Positions 9,486 through 19,083 are shown, counted from the stretch's first letter. The stretch is 64,000 nt of DNA from Herbaspirillum sp. DW155 (GCF_037076565.1 NZ_AP029028.1:4898001-4962000); one strand, 5' to 3'. A program made the numbers and translations. The notes: generated by a model from the sequence alone, not told the origin.

Positions 9486-10349
9486 ATGAAAATCAAATTT
9501 ACCAAGATGCACGGCGCCGGCAACGATTTCGTCGTGCTCGATGCCGTCACCCAGGCCATTTCGCTCACCCCCGCCCAGTGGCAGTTCATCGCCGATCGCC
9601 GCTTCGGCATCGGTGCCGACCAGATGCTGGTGGTGGAGAAGGCGCAAGGCGCCGGTGTGGATTTCCGTTATCGCATCTACAACGCTGATGGCGGAGAAGT
9701 CGAACAATGCGGCAATGGTGCGCGCGCCTTCGTGCGCTTCGTCACCGAAAAGGGCCTGACCGACAAGCGCGCCATCCGCGTGGAAACCATGTCCGGCGTG
9801 ATCGAGCCGCGCCTGGAAGAGGATGGCCAGATCACCGTGGACATGGGCGCGCCGATTCTCACGCCCGCCGACGTCCCCTTCGACAGCCGCAATCTGCAGC
9901 ACCGCAGCCAGGCCGAAGACACGCTCTGGCCGCTGGATGTGGCCGGCAAGACCACGTGGATCTCGGTAGTGTCGATGGGCAACCCGCATGCGGTACAGGT
10001 GGTGCAAGACAGCGAAGCCGCCCCGGTACTGGTGGACGGTCCGTTGATCGAGCGCCATGAACGCTTCCCCAAGCGCGTCAATGCCGGCTTCATGCAGGTG
10101 GTAGACCGCCACCACATCAATCTGCGCGTCTATGAGCGTGGCGCGGGCGAGACCCTGGCCTGCGGCACCGGGGCCTGTGCGGCGGTGGTGGCGGGTATCC
10201 GCCGTGGCTTGCTGGATTCGCCGGTGGCGGTCCAGACCCACGGCGGCGTGCTCAACATCGCCTGGGCCGGGCCGGGTGAACCGGTGATGATGACCGGACC
10301 GGCGGTCACCGTGTTTGAAGGCGAAATCGAACTGCCTGATTCGCTCTGA
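9486..10349 (+). CDS. dapF: Diaminopimelate epimerase
   Basis: The 287-residue protein starts [20 protein letters not shown], the canonical DapF N-terminus. It has both catalytic cysteines in their conserved settings, [11 protein letters not shown] (about residue 75) and [11 protein letters not shown] (about residue 222), plus MGNPHAV. It interconverts LL- and meso-diaminopimelate for lysine and peptidoglycan synthesis without a cofactor. The frame is open upstream to 9453, but homologues start at this methionine. It follows the acyltransferases by 53 bases and has its own TATAAT box immediately upstream. A strong terminator follows. Confidence 0.95.
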   Translation: MKIKFTKMHGAGNDFVVLDAVTQAISLTPAQWQFIADRRFGIGADQMLVVEKAQGAGVDFRYRIYNADGGEVEQCGNGARAFVRFVTEKGLTDKRAIRVETMSGVIEPRLEEDGQITVDMGAPILTPADVPFDSRNLQHRSQAEDTLWPLDVAGKTTWISVVSMGNPHAVQVVQDSEAAPVLVDGPLIERHERFPKRVNAGFMQVVDRHHINLRVYERGAGETLACGTGACAAVVAGIRRGLLDSPVAVQTHGGVLNIAWAGPGEPVMMTGPAVTVFEGEIELPDSL

Positions 10350-10366
10350 TCCCATCGCATATAGAG

Positions 10367-10404
10367 AAAAAGCGGCTTGCCGGGTTATCGGCAAGCCGCT
10401 TTTT
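10367..10404. terminator. Bidirectional terminator between dapF and the Sel1-repeat gene
   Basis: AAAAAGCGGCTTGCC pairs perfectly with GGCAAGCCGCTTTTT around an 8-base loop. It serves both convergent genes. Confidence 0.9.
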
Positions 10405-10440
10405 CATGGGTAACCGGTAACCGCCCGGCAAGCCTGCGGC

Positions 10441-12057
10441 TCAGGCAGCCAGATCCTGCGCTTCGGCCTGGTCCTCTTCCTGCGACTGCGGCAAGAGCGT
10501 CTTGAGACGGTACAAGCGCTGCCGGTAGTTGCCTTCCGGCCCGGTGGGACCGCAATCCATATCCTCGAAGAGCCGCCCGATGCGGTTGAGCGCACCGCGC
10601 TGCTCGCCGGTTTCCACCATGATCAGTCGCCGCTTGCTGCGGGCGTACTGGCTGCGGATGTCCACCATCAGGCAATGCCCGCAATCGGCCTGCTTCAGGT
10701 CGATCAGCAGCGCTTCGGGCCGCGTGAGGCCAAACAGCATGGCCAGCTCGATGCGGGCGGCCAGGAAGGGGTGGGCATTGACCTGCTCGCGGCTCATCTG
10801 GGCGCGCGCCTGCACGGCCCACCCGGCTGCCTGGGGACGGTCGGCCACCTTGTCCAGCAAGGCCTGCGCCTGGGCCGCGCCCTGGGTCGCAGCCTTTTGC
10901 AGCCAGTAAAGGGCACGGACATCGTTGGCGGCATCATCACGGCGGTTGCGCCAGGCGCTCACGCCGCATTCCAGCTGCGCTTCCACGTGCCCCATTTCGG
11001 CAGCGCGCTCCAGATAATGCTGCACGTCGGCAAGGTTGCGCTGGGAAAACTCCGGTTTCAGATAGATGCGGGAAAGCACATACCAGGCCGCCGCCATCCC
11101 TTGCTCTCCAGCCAGGGTCAGCCAGCGGATGGCCTTCTTGTAATTGGCCGAGCCCTGTCCGGCGAAACGCCGCTCGCCCGCCTCGTCGACCCGCCCGTAT
11201 AACAGGCCCAGCGCCAGTTGCGCTTCGCGGTCGCAGGCCAGGGCCGCCAGTTCCAGCAATTGCTGGGCCTGCAGGAGATCAGGACGCTTGTCGGCCAGAT
11301 GCACCTGGGCCAGGCGGCACAGCAACTGGATGTTCTGCGCGCCCAAGGTCGCTGCCAGGGCTTCGGAGGGCGCATTGAGCTGTGCCACCAACTGCTCATG
11401 CTGGCGCAGCATGGCATCGGCCAGGGGCTGGGCGCGCCGGCGGAAAGCGTCGAGGTCGGACTGACGCCAGGCGCTATCGGCCAGCGCATGCTGGGCCTGC
11501 TCGATGCCGGCATCGGCGGCCTTTTGCGTCCACTGCTGCAGTTGCTCGGGCTGAACTACCGCCGTTACCGCTGGCGGTGCGTCCTCAGCCGTCGGGGCCG
11601 GCGCGGCCAGCGGCGCCAGCACACGCTCGCCCTGGCGCGCCAGCAGCCATTGCGCATCCGGATCGCCCTCGCGCGCCACCGCTTCGAGCGCACGCAGGGC
11701 GCGGCTCTTCTGCTCGGCGCTGGCCGCGGCCACGCCGGCCGGATGTTCCAGCACCAGGCGTGCCAGGACGAGACCGGCGCGGGTAATGCCATCCTCGAAG
11801 GCCCGTTCATACCACTGCGCAGCCTCATGCGGCCTGGCCAGCGGTGTCACGACTTCATAGGGAATATGCTGGGCAATGAGCATCCACGCATCGGCCAGTC
11901 CCTGGCGCGCCGCCCGCTCCAGCCAGTGAAAGGCGGTGCCCGGACTTTGGGGCAAACCATTGCCGCCAAACAGGTAACGCTTGCCCAAGCTCAGTTGCGC
12001 CTGAGCCTGTCCGGCACGTGCTGCCCGGATGATTGCTAGATCCTCGCGATTGGCCAT
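10441..12057 (-). CDS. Sel1-like repeat (TPR-type) protein
   Basis: The 538-residue protein consists mostly of Sel1/TPR-like helical repeats, visible as recurring A-x-x-x-Y/W-x-x-A-A-x-x-G units such as AFHWLERAARQGLADAW, AIRWLTLAGEQGMAAAW, VQHYLERAAEMGHVEAQ and ALYWLQKAATQGAAQAQ. These occur within residues 15-420. The last 110 residues are different, with a cysteine-containing segment QADCGHCLMVDIRSQYARSKR. There is no signal peptide, so a cytosolic scaffold or interaction role is likely; no enzymatic motif is seen. The ATG at 12057 has GGAGG five bases upstream. It is convergent with dapF and divergent from the porin gene. Confidence 0.75.
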   Translation of the reverse strand: MANREDLAIIRAARAGQAQAQLSLGKRYLFGGNGLPQSPGTAFHWLERAARQGLADAWMLIAQHIPYEVVTPLARPHEAAQWYERAFEDGITRAGLVLARLVLEHPAGVAAASAEQKSRALRALEAVAREGDPDAQWLLARQGERVLAPLAAPAPTAEDAPPAVTAVVQPEQLQQWTQKAADAGIEQAQHALADSAWRQSDLDAFRRRAQPLADAMLRQHEQLVAQLNAPSEALAATLGAQNIQLLCRLAQVHLADKRPDLLQAQQLLELAALACDREAQLALGLLYGRVDEAGERRFAGQGSANYKKAIRWLTLAGEQGMAAAWYVLSRIYLKPEFSQRNLADVQHYLERAAEMGHVEAQLECGVSAWRNRRDDAANDVRALYWLQKAATQGAAQAQALLDKVADRPQAAGWAVQARAQMSREQVNAHPFLAARIELAMLFGLTRPEALLIDLKQADCGHCLMVDIRSQYARSKRRLIMVETGEQRGALNRIGRLFEDMDCGPTGPEGNYRQRLYRLKTLLPQSQEEDQAEAQDLAA

Positions 12058-12424
12058 CCAGCCTCCACATCAGGTCAGAAAGCCAAAATTATGCCGCACA
12101 ATCGACATTTTTTTAAAAATCCCTCGAAAACTATCGAAATGCATCGTTTTAACAACAAATGCATTGACGAGACGAGGCGGATCAAGTTTTGGCCTGCCGT
12201 GCCGTTAATGAGTGACAATCTGCAAGCCAAAATTTGCCTGTCAGGCATTGACGGGCAGGAAAGCGTTTGAAAAAAACAACACTCCCCCAGCGGATTGACG
12301 CTTTCAACCAAAATTCCGCCCTCCACGTGACCAATCTGCGGCCACGCCAAATGAGAACCCTTAATGTCTCACCATCCGACCAGAAGTACGGATCCTCAAG
12401 ACTATTTTTATAGAAGGATGTCAA
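12058..12424. other. Intergenic region between Sel1 protein and porin
   Basis: These 367 bases hold no supported gene. GAAAGCG at 12259-12265 and CGCTTTC at 12299-12305 could pair over a 33-base loop, and AT-rich stretches near 12110-12130 and 12400-12420 could hold promoters for the two divergent genes. I could not settle on a convincing -35/-10 pair. Confidence 0.5.
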
Positions 12425-13594
12425 ATGAAAAAATCTCTGCTGGCACTGGCCGTCCTCGGCGCGTTCGCAGGTGCTGCTCAAGCACAAAGCTCCGTTACTA
12501 TCTACGGTATCGTTGATACCGGTCTGGTTTACACCAGCAAGGCAGTGAACACCTCCACTCTGGGCACCGGCAGCAAGTTCGGTGTGAACTCCGGCGTGAT
12601 CCAAGGTTCGCGTATCGGCTTCAAGGGCGTGGAAGACCTGGGCGGTGGCCTGTCGGCTGTGTTCCAACTGGAAACCGGCTTCAACAACGACAACGGCGCC
12701 CTGAACGGCCAAGATCCTGGTGCGACCAACCTGTTCCGCCGCAAGTCGGTGGTCGGTCTGTCGGGTGGCTTCGGTAGCGTGCTGGTTGGCCGTCAAACCG
12801 ACTTCGCTGACACCATCTCCGCTTACACCTCGGTGAACGACTTCGGTGGCGTGACCGGCGCTGTTGGCCACAACCTGAACCGCCTGGAAGGTACCCGTAC
12901 CAACAACTCCATCAGCTACACCACCAACAGCCTGAGCGGCTTCACTGGTAACCTGATCTACGGCTTCGGTGAAACCGCTGGCAAGACCTCCGCTGGCCAA
13001 TCCTTCGGCATCGGCGGCAAGTACGACAACGGTCCTCTGGGTCTGGGCATCAACTACTACCAGTCCAAGCAAGGCAGCACTCCTTCGGACACCAGCCTGC
13101 TGTCGACCGCTACCGCTGCCCAAGCTGGCAACAGCGCCTATAAGGGTCTGAACGTGGTGGCTTCGTACCAGTTCGGTCCGGCCCGCGTGTACGGTAACTA
13201 CTCGCGCGTCAAGCAAGACCTGAACACCACTACCCCGACCGGCGTCAATGCCAAGACTCTGTCTGCCGCCAACAAGGCCGACATCTATGAAATCGGTACC
13301 GCCTACTCCCTGAACCCGTCGCTGAAGCTGCTGGGCGCAGTGACCCACACCCGTGCTGACTTCAACTCGTCCAACAAGGGCAAGCTGACCCAAATCAGCC
13401 TGGGTACCGACTACTGGCTGTCCAAGCGTACCGACCTGTACGCATTCGTGGCTAACATCCGCGCAACCGACATGACCAACCCTGGCGTGTTCGGCGATGC
13501 AACCGGTACTGCTGCTACCACCGCCCTGCCGGCTATCGGCAACGGCACCGACAGCCAAACCGCTGTTGCAGTTGGTATCCGTCACAAGTTCTAA
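12425..13594 (+). CDS. Major outer-membrane porin, highly expressed
   Basis: The 389-residue trimeric porin starts MKKSLLALAVLGAFAGAAQA, a textbook signal peptide cleaved before QSSVTIYGIVDTGLVY. It has the family motifs GFKGVEDLGGGLSAVFQLETG and SVVGLSGGFGSVLVGRQTD and ends GIRHKF with the C-terminal phenylalanine. AGGA stands seven bases before the ATG. Codon choice is strikingly different from neighbours: many GGT, GTT, CGT, TCC and AAC codons with few rare ones, as expected of one of the most abundant proteins in the cell. The leader is long and a strong terminator follows. The solute range cannot be deduced. Confidence 0.93.
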   Translation: MKKSLLALAVLGAFAGAAQAQSSVTIYGIVDTGLVYTSKAVNTSTLGTGSKFGVNSGVIQGSRIGFKGVEDLGGGLSAVFQLETGFNNDNGALNGQDPGATNLFRRKSVVGLSGGFGSVLVGRQTDFADTISAYTSVNDFGGVTGAVGHNLNRLEGTRTNNSISYTTNSLSGFTGNLIYGFGETAGKTSAGQSFGIGGKYDNGPLGLGINYYQSKQGSTPSDTSLLSTATAAQAGNSAYKGLNVVASYQFGPARVYGNYSRVKQDLNTTTPTGVNAKTLSAANKADIYEIGTAYSLNPSLKLLGAVTHTRADFNSSNKGKLTQISLGTDYWLSKRTDLYAFVANIRATDMTNPGVFGDATGTAATTALPAIGNGTDSQTAVAVGIRHKF

Positions 13595-13661
13595 TTCCAG
13601 GACCTGAAACCGGCATGAACTTGCCGGGCTCAACCTGAGTTGAACCTGAGTCGTACCGAAG

Positions 13662-13699
13662 GAGGCCTGCATGAGCAATCATGCAGGCCTCTTTCTTTT
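13662..13699 (+). terminator. Strong terminator of the major porin
   Basis: GAGGCCTGCATGA pairs perfectly with TCATGCAGGCCTC around a GCAA tetraloop and is followed by TTTCTTTT. Just upstream is a 9-bp direct repeat, AACCTGAGT, separated by two bases. Confidence 0.92.
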
Positions 13700-13843
13700 G
13701 CCCATCCTCTTGACATGCTGCCACCAGGCCGGCCCGACGGCGCCGATGATTGTCAGTGTGTCCGATACCGAGGATAATCTCGCGATACTTCCGGCGCGCC
13801 CATTCCCGCGCGCAGCCGGCACTCCAACACAGACCCCGCAACG

Positions 13844-14512
13844 ATGACCACCGAACTGGATTCCAGCCTGATTGCCGACTACCTGCTCGACCACCCTCAT
13901 TTCTTCGAGGAGCATGCCGAACTGCTTTCGACGGTCAGGCTGACCAGTCCCGTGATGGGCCGCGCCGTATCGCTGCAGGAACGCCAGATGGAAATCCTGC
14001 GCGAAAAGATCCGCGTGCAGGAACTGCGCATGGCCGACCTGATGCGTATCGCCCAGGAAAACGACGAGATCACCAGCAAGTTCCAGGCATGGAGCCGCGC
14101 CCTGCTGCTCACCCGCGACGCCGCTGACCTGCCGCGCGTGCTGGTATCGCAGCTGCAGGAGATCTTCCACGTGCCGCAAGTGACGGTGCGCCTGTGGAAC
14201 CTCGGTGCCGACCACGCCGACAGCTGGGCCACGCAAGAAGTCTCGGACGACGCCCGCCTCTTCGCCAACGGTCTCTCGACCCCCTTCTGCGGTCCCAACA
14301 AGGATTTCGAAGCAGCCACCTGGCTGGACGATGCCGCTTCCGTGAAGTCAGTCGCCATGCTGCCGCTGCGCGTGGGCGCGGCCCCCGAAGCCTTCGGCCT
14401 GCTGGTGCTGGGCTCGCCCGATCCGAACCGCTTCAGCGCCGACATGGGCACCGATTTCCTGACCCGCATCGGTGAAACCGGCAGCGCCGCCCTGGCCTGC
14501 CTGCTGCGCTGA
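13844..14512 (+). CDS. DUF484 family protein (GAF-like), partner gene of xerC
   Basis: The 222-residue protein starts MTTELDSSLIADYLLDHPHFFEEHAELL, the characteristic DUF484 opening. A coiled region with SLQERQMEILREKIRVQE follows, then a GAF-like domain (about residues 90-220). Its function is not established. The gene is found directly upstream of xerC in many proteobacteria, as here, where 34 bases separate the two genes. It is probably co-transcribed with xerC. A link to chromosome dimer resolution is suggested only by context. Confidence 0.88.
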   Translation: MTTELDSSLIADYLLDHPHFFEEHAELLSTVRLTSPVMGRAVSLQERQMEILREKIRVQELRMADLMRIAQENDEITSKFQAWSRALLLTRDAADLPRVLVSQLQEIFHVPQVTVRLWNLGADHADSWATQEVSDDARLFANGLSTPFCGPNKDFEAATWLDDAASVKSVAMLPLRVGAAPEAFGLLVLGSPDPNRFSADMGTDFLTRIGETGSAALACLLR

Positions 14513-14546
14513 GCGGCAGCGGCAGCAGCGGCTGAGGAGCGACCGC

Positions 14547-15542
14547 ATGGATGATGCAGCTGCCCCGGCCTCTTCCCTGATCGCCCAATATCTTTCCTTC
14601 CTGCGCAGCCAGCGCAAGCTGTCGCCGCATACGCTCTCCGGCTATGCGCGCGACCTGCAAGAGCTGCGCGCCCTGCTGGCAGTGCCCGGTGCATCGCCGG
14701 ATGCCGGCGAACCCTTGCTGCAGCAGGTGACCCAGGTGCAGATCCGCAAATGCGCCGCCCGCCTGCATGCGCGCGGGCTCAATGCCCGCTCCATCTCCCG
14801 CAAGCTGTCGGCCTGGCGCGGCCTGTTCGCCTGGCTGGCGCTGGAACAGGCGATGCGGGCCAACCCGGTCGATGGCATCAAGCCACCCAAGAAGAGCAAA
14901 CCCCTGCCCAAGGCCCTGCCAGCCGATGACGCCATCCGACTGGTGTCGCAGGTCGATCCGGCGCGCGATCCGGCGTCCACCCTGGCGGCCTGCAACCGGG
15001 CCATGTTCGAGTTGCTCTATTCCAGTGGATTGCGGGTCTCCGAACTGGTGGGCATCGACGTGGCCGATGTGCGCGAAGGCAGTTATGAATCAGCCGGCTG
15101 GATCGACCTGGCCGAGGCCGAGGTCACCGTCACCGGCAAAGGCGGCAAGAAGCGCAAGGTCCCGGTGGGCAAGGCGGCCCTGCAGGCCATCAACGATTGG
15201 CTGCCCTTGCGCGCCAGCCTGGTCAAGGCCGATGGCGGCACGGATGGGCATGCGCTGTTTCTCAATGAACGTGGCGCGCGCATGTCGCCCAGGGTCACCC
15301 AGCTGCGCCTGAATGCCCATGCCAAGGGCGTGGGCATGCCGGCCGACGTGCATCCGCACATGCTGCGCCACTCCTTTGCCTCGCACGTGCTGCAAAGCTC
15401 AGGCGATCTGCGTGCGGTGCAGGAAATGCTGGGCCACGCCTCCATCAGCGCCACCCAGGTCTATACCGCGCTGGACTTCCAGCGCCTGGCCCAGGTCTAT
15501 GACCAGGCCCATCCGCGCGCCCGCAAGAACAGCGGCAAATAG
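14547..15542 (+). CDS. xerC: Tyrosine recombinase XerC
   Basis: The 331-residue enzyme has a SAM-like N-terminal core-binding domain (SLIAQYLSFLRSQRKLSPHT) and a catalytic domain with the conserved arginine in LLYSSGLRVSEL, a lysine-rich TGKGGKKRKVPV hairpin, HMLRHSFASH, LGHASISATQVYT and the tyrosine nucleophile in QVYTALDF. XerC works with XerD at the dif site to resolve chromosome dimers at division. The ATG at 14547 has GAGGAG upstream; the frame is open to 14472 but would overlap the DUF484 gene. Its position beside the DUF484 gene and not inside any mobile element supports the housekeeping role. Confidence 0.93.
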   Translation: MDDAAAPASSLIAQYLSFLRSQRKLSPHTLSGYARDLQELRALLAVPGASPDAGEPLLQQVTQVQIRKCAARLHARGLNARSISRKLSAWRGLFAWLALEQAMRANPVDGIKPPKKSKPLPKALPADDAIRLVSQVDPARDPASTLAACNRAMFELLYSSGLRVSELVGIDVADVREGSYESAGWIDLAEAEVTVTGKGGKKRKVPVGKAALQAINDWLPLRASLVKADGGTDGHALFLNERGARMSPRVTQLRLNAHAKGVGMPADVHPHMLRHSFASHVLQSSGDLRAVQEMLGHASISATQVYTALDFQRLAQVYDQAHPRARKNSGK

Positions 15543-15655
15543 CGCCGGCAGCGCCATGCGCGAGCGCCGGGCCGGCATCGGCTAAAATGGAGGCTTGCGC
15601 ACGCCCGTGTGATCGTTTTCCCTTGCCAGCCTGGCTGGCCCAACCCAAATCGCCC

Positions 15656-16228
15656 ATGCCGACCATGAAAGCCAAAGCCGCCGAACCCTCCCCCGCCAGC
15701 ACTGCCGCGCAAGCCGCGTCAGTGGCCGCGCTGGCCGAGGCGCAACTGCGCGAAGCCGGCGTGCGCGTGACGCAAGCCCGGGTCAACGTCCTGGGCGCGC
15801 TACTGGAAACCCGTAGTGCCGCCTCCCACCAGGATATCCAGGACCGCTTCGCCGACATGGATCGGGTGACCCTCTACCGTGCCCTGGATTGCCTGACCGA
15901 AGCCGGCCTGGCGCACAAGATTTCCAGCGACGACCGCATCTTCCGCTACAGCGCCGGCACCGATCAGGCCGAGCACGGCCTGCACGATCATTCACAAGGC
16001 AAGCAGCATCAGCACGGCCACTTCAAGTGCACCCGCTGTCATCGGGTGTTCTGTCTGGATGCCAGCGATGGCACCGATTTCCTGGCCACCGTGCTGCCCG
16101 AGGCCGAGCGCCACCGTTCCACCGCCGCGCAACTGCAGTCGGCGCTGCGCAAGACCCTGGGCAAGGGCTTCCAGAGTCACGAAGTGGAACTGACCATCAA
16201 GGGCTGGTGCGCTGATTGCGCTGACTGA
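15656..16228 (+). CDS. Fur-family transcriptional regulator (Zur-like)
   Basis: The 190-residue protein has the Fur-type winged helix (GVRVTQARVNVLGALLETRSAASHQDIQ, DRVTLYRALDCLTEAGL), a histidine-rich metal-binding segment (HGLHDHSQGKQHQHGHFKC) and two CXXC pairs, CTRC and CADC, typical of structural zinc sites in Fur and Zur. It probably represses metal-uptake genes when loaded with metal, most likely zinc. No transporter operon is adjacent, so the regulon cannot be read from context. The start is uncertain between 15656, 15665 and an upstream in-frame ATG at 15587; none has a clear ribosome site. The alanine-rich N-terminal extension is unusual. Confidence 0.8.
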   Translation: MPTMKAKAAEPSPASTAAQAASVAALAEAQLREAGVRVTQARVNVLGALLETRSAASHQDIQDRFADMDRVTLYRALDCLTEAGLAHKISSDDRIFRYSAGTDQAEHGLHDHSQGKQHQHGHFKCTRCHRVFCLDASDGTDFLATVLPEAERHRSTAAQLQSALRKTLGKGFQSHEVELTIKGWCADCAD

Positions 16229-16249
16229 TTTTTGACAATTACCTTCACC

Positions 16250-16987
16250 TCAGCGTGCAGCCCCCAGCGCTGCAAGCCGCCGCGGTAACTGCCGCACTGA
16301 ACGAACCTTCACATCGACAAAACCCGGCAAGCGGCTCAGCACGCGCTGCCCGCCGATATGCCCGAGCAGCGCCTGGCTACCGCGCAGGTACTGGGTCACC
16401 CAGGCCGTGCGCACTCCGAGTTCACGGGCGCTCTTGAGGTTATCCACCGTATCTTCCACCAGGATGCAGCGATGCGGCGCCACCTTGTGCCGCGCCAGCA
16501 GCCTGCGCAACATGATGCGCGAGGGCTTGGGACGCAGCTGGCGATGCACGTGCATGGATTCGATGGAGATGTGATGCGAGAAATGCCGGTGCAGGCCCAG
16601 GTGCCGTACCAGCTCGCGCGAATAGCGGCGCGGGGCATTGGTCAGCAGGATCTTCTGCCCCGGCAGTTGCGCGAGCCAGCGCCCGATGCCGCGCTCGGCC
16701 CGCACCATGCCGGGCAGGTCATCGAAGAGATGCGCCTCATGCAGGAATTCGTCCACCGCCAGGCCGTGATGGCGCACCAGACCCAGCAGGGTCGCACCAT
16801 AGAGCTTCCAGTAATGCCGCCGCAGGTAATTGACCGCCGCCTCATCGCTGGGCCGGCCATCATTGTCCAGCACGCGCTTGATGATGCGGTTCATGTTGCT
16901 ATTGATGGCGGGGAAGATCGCGTGCGAAGCGTTGTGCAGGGTATTGTCGAGATCGAACAGCCAGAGCGGTGTAGTATTGGACGCCAT
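16250..16987 (-). CDS. HAD-superfamily hydrolase, pyrimidine 5'-nucleotidase type
   Basis: The 245-residue protein begins MASNTTPLWLFDLDNTLHNAS, with HAD motif I DLDNT. It continues with motif II in ILLTNAPRRYS, a motif III lysine in RPKPSRIMLRR and motif IV in CILVEDTVDNL. The helical cap between motifs I and II (RPSDEAAVNYLRRHYWKLYG) is that of the SDT1-like pyrimidine 5'-nucleotidases, which dephosphorylate nucleoside or related monophosphates. The open frame extends far upstream, but that part is the antisense of the TraB-family gene. It is divergent from that gene, with 66 bases between the starts. Confidence 0.82.
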   Translation of the reverse strand: MASNTTPLWLFDLDNTLHNASHAIFPAINSNMNRIIKRVLDNDGRPSDEAAVNYLRRHYWKLYGATLLGLVRHHGLAVDEFLHEAHLFDDLPGMVRAERGIGRWLAQLPGQKILLTNAPRRYSRELVRHLGLHRHFSHHISIESMHVHRQLRPKPSRIMLRRLLARHKVAPHRCILVEDTVDNLKSARELGVRTAWVTQYLRGSQALLGHIGGQRVLSRLPGFVDVKVRSVRQLPRRLAALGAAR

Positions 16988-17053
16988 AAAAAAGACCGGC
17001 GCGCCGCCAGGACCGGGGCGCACCTTCAGCAAGCAAGGAAAGAAAGGCCAGCA

Positions 17054-17986
17054 GTGACCCGATTGATGCAACGCTTGATTATAGTGAGTTTGACCTGGCT
17101 GTCCTGCCTGAACCTGCTGGCGCCGGCCCGTGCGGCCAGCACCACCCAACTCCCCTCGTCGGCGCCACCCCACGGCGCGCTTTACCAGATCTCCGACGGG
17201 CAGCACACACTGCTGCTGTTTGGCACCATCCATGTCGGCGCCCCGGATTTTTATCCGCTGGAACCGACGCTGCAACAGGCCCTGGCCGATACCCCCGTAC
17301 TGGCGCTGGAACTGGACCCGGAGAACGCAGTGGCCATGCAAAACGCCGTGCAGCGCTACGCGGTCTATCCCGCCGGGCAGCATCTGCTGGACCAGTTCGA
17401 CCCGGCGCTGCGCCAGCGCACCGAGGCCGCCTTGCGGCGTTTCGGCATGCCTGCCGCGAAGGTGCAGCAGATGCGTCCCTGGATGCTGGCGATGGTCCTG
17501 AGCGTGCAGGAGTATGTGCGCCACGGCTATCGTACCGACCTGGCCGTGGATAACCACCTGGCCCAGACCGTGCGCGCCCACGGCGGCCGGATTGTCGAAC
17601 TGGAAGGTGCCCAGCGCCAGATGAGCCTGTTCAGCCAGTTGACCCCGGCACAGCAGGCGCAATTCCTGTCCGACACCCTGCAGGAGCTGGACGATGCCGA
17701 CCTCACCCGCAAGCTGGACCGCCTGGTCGACGCCTGGCGCGGCGCCGACAGCGCCGGCTTTGCCACCGCCTTGCAGGAGATGCAGCACGACCACAGCTTC
17801 ACCAGCCGCTTCGCGGTGGACACGCTACTGCGCAAACGCAATCCGGGTCTGGCCGCCGGCATCGCCGAACTGCTCAGGGAGCAGGACCAGGCGGTGGCGG
17901 CCATCGGGATTCTGCATCTGGTCGGCCCCGACAGCGTGCCGGTCTTGCTGGGCAAGAGGGGATTGCAGGTCAGACAACTCTATTGA
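17054..17986 (+). CDS. TraB/GumN family secreted protein (Tiki-type metalloprotease fold)
   Basis: The protein has a signal peptide (LIIVSLTWLSCLNLLAPARA) and the TraB/GumN signatures: LLFGTIHVG at about residue 55, a VLALELD segment, and near the C-terminus AIGILHLVGPDSVPVLLG. The family shares conserved histidines and glutamates with Tiki and PrgY proteins and is thought to be metal-dependent, but bacterial substrates are unknown. I favour the GTG at 17054, six bases after AAAGG, over the in-frame ATG at 17066, which is 18 bases away. It would act in the periplasm or be exported. It is followed by a shared terminator with argB. Confidence 0.8.
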   Translation: MTRLMQRLIIVSLTWLSCLNLLAPARAASTTQLPSSAPPHGALYQISDGQHTLLLFGTIHVGAPDFYPLEPTLQQALADTPVLALELDPENAVAMQNAVQRYAVYPAGQHLLDQFDPALRQRTEAALRRFGMPAAKVQQMRPWMLAMVLSVQEYVRHGYRTDLAVDNHLAQTVRAHGGRIVELEGAQRQMSLFSQLTPAQQAQFLSDTLQELDDADLTRKLDRLVDAWRGADSAGFATALQEMQHDHSFTSRFAVDTLLRKRNPGLAAGIAELLREQDQAVAAIGILHLVGPDSVPVLLGKRGLQVRQLY

Positions 17987-18003
17987 AAACGCTGTGGATA
18001 AAC

Positions 18004-18035
18004 AAAAAGGGATGAGCGCAAACTCATCCCTTTTT
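18004..18035. terminator. Bidirectional terminator between TraB-family gene and argB
   Basis: AAAAAGGGATGAG pairs perfectly with CTCATCCCTTTTT around CGCAAA. It fits both convergent genes. Confidence 0.92.
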
Positions 18036-18059
18036 CGTCGTCCCTGCCCGGCAGTCCGA

Positions 18060-18953
18060 TCAGTGCGAACGGATCATGGTCCCGAAAGCCTGTTCGGTCA
18101 GCACTTCCAGCAGCAGCGAGTGTTCGATGCGGCCGTCGATGATGTGCACCGTGTTCACGCCCGACTTGGCCGCGTCCAGGGCCGAGGAAATCTTGGGCAG
18201 CATGCCGCCGGAGATGGTACCGTCGGCGAACATCTCGTCGATCTCGCGCGCCGACAGGTCGGTCAGCAGGTTACCGGCCTTGTCCTGCACGCCGGCGATG
18301 TTGGTCATCATGATCAGCTTTTCGGCATGCAGGATCTCGGCGATCTTGCCGGCCACCACGTCGGCATTGATGTTGTAGGCCTGGCCATCGTCGCCGAAAC
18401 CGATGGGCGAGATGATGGGGATGAAGGCATCATCCTGCAGCGCCTTGACCACCGCCGGGTTGATCGCCTCGATCTCGCCCACGTAGCCGATGTCGAGGAA
18501 GGCGCCGGGATGTTCCTTGTCCGGCATCTGCATCTTGCGCGCGCGGATCAGGCCGCCATCCTTGCCGGTCAGGCCCACCGCCTGGCCGCCGTAGTGATTG
18601 ATCAGCATCACGATGTCCTGCTGCACTTCACCGCCCAACACCCATTCCACCACTTCCATGGTTTCTTCATCGGTAATGCGCATGCCCTGAACGAAGGTAC
18701 CCTGCTTGCCGATCTTCTTGAGCGCCGCATCGATCTGCGGGCCACCACCGTGGACCACCACCGGATTCATGCCGACCAGCTTCAACAGGATCACGTCGCG
18801 GGCGAAGCCGTGCTTCAGGCTTTCTTCGGTCATCGCGTTGCCGCCGTACTTGACCACGATGGTCTTGCCGTGGAATTTGCGGATGTACGGCAGCGCCTCG
18901 GCCAGGATTTCGGCTTTGATCTGGGGGGCTACGTGGGTCAGGTCGGTGGTCAT
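18060..18953 (-). CDS. argB: Acetylglutamate kinase
   Basis: The 297-residue enzyme phosphorylates N-acetylglutamate in the second step of arginine synthesis. It shows the amino-acid kinase motifs [12 protein letters not shown] (residues about 30-41), [38 protein letters not shown] and [11 protein letters not shown]. The N-terminal helix ([16 protein letters not shown]) is the type found in arginine-sensitive hexameric NAGKs, so feedback inhibition is plausible. The ATG at 18953 is preceded by AGGAC. No other arg gene is adjacent. Confidence 0.95.
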   Translation of the reverse strand: MTTDLTHVAPQIKAEILAEALPYIRKFHGKTIVVKYGGNAMTEESLKHGFARDVILLKLVGMNPVVVHGGGPQIDAALKKIGKQGTFVQGMRITDEETMEVVEWVLGGEVQQDIVMLINHYGGQAVGLTGKDGGLIRARKMQMPDKEHPGAFLDIGYVGEIEAINPAVVKALQDDAFIPIISPIGFGDDGQAYNINADVVAGKIAEILHAEKLIMMTNIAGVQDKAGNLLTDLSAREIDEMFADGTISGGMLPKISSALDAAKSGVNTVHIIDGRIEHSLLLEVLTEQAFGTMIRSH

Positions 18954-19083
18954 GGCAATGTCCTGTCGATGCGATGAGGAAAAAGTGATGGGGTGATGCG
19001 TTAGGGACGCGATTTTACATGGAAAGCCGCCCGGCTTCGCACTGCAACATGCGGCGTGTCCGATCCAGACAACGCCGCCGCGC

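Noticed and set aside
17993..18001. A perfect DnaA box (TGTGGATAA)
   Set aside because: It is single and sits just upstream of a terminator with no other box nearby, so it is likely chance.
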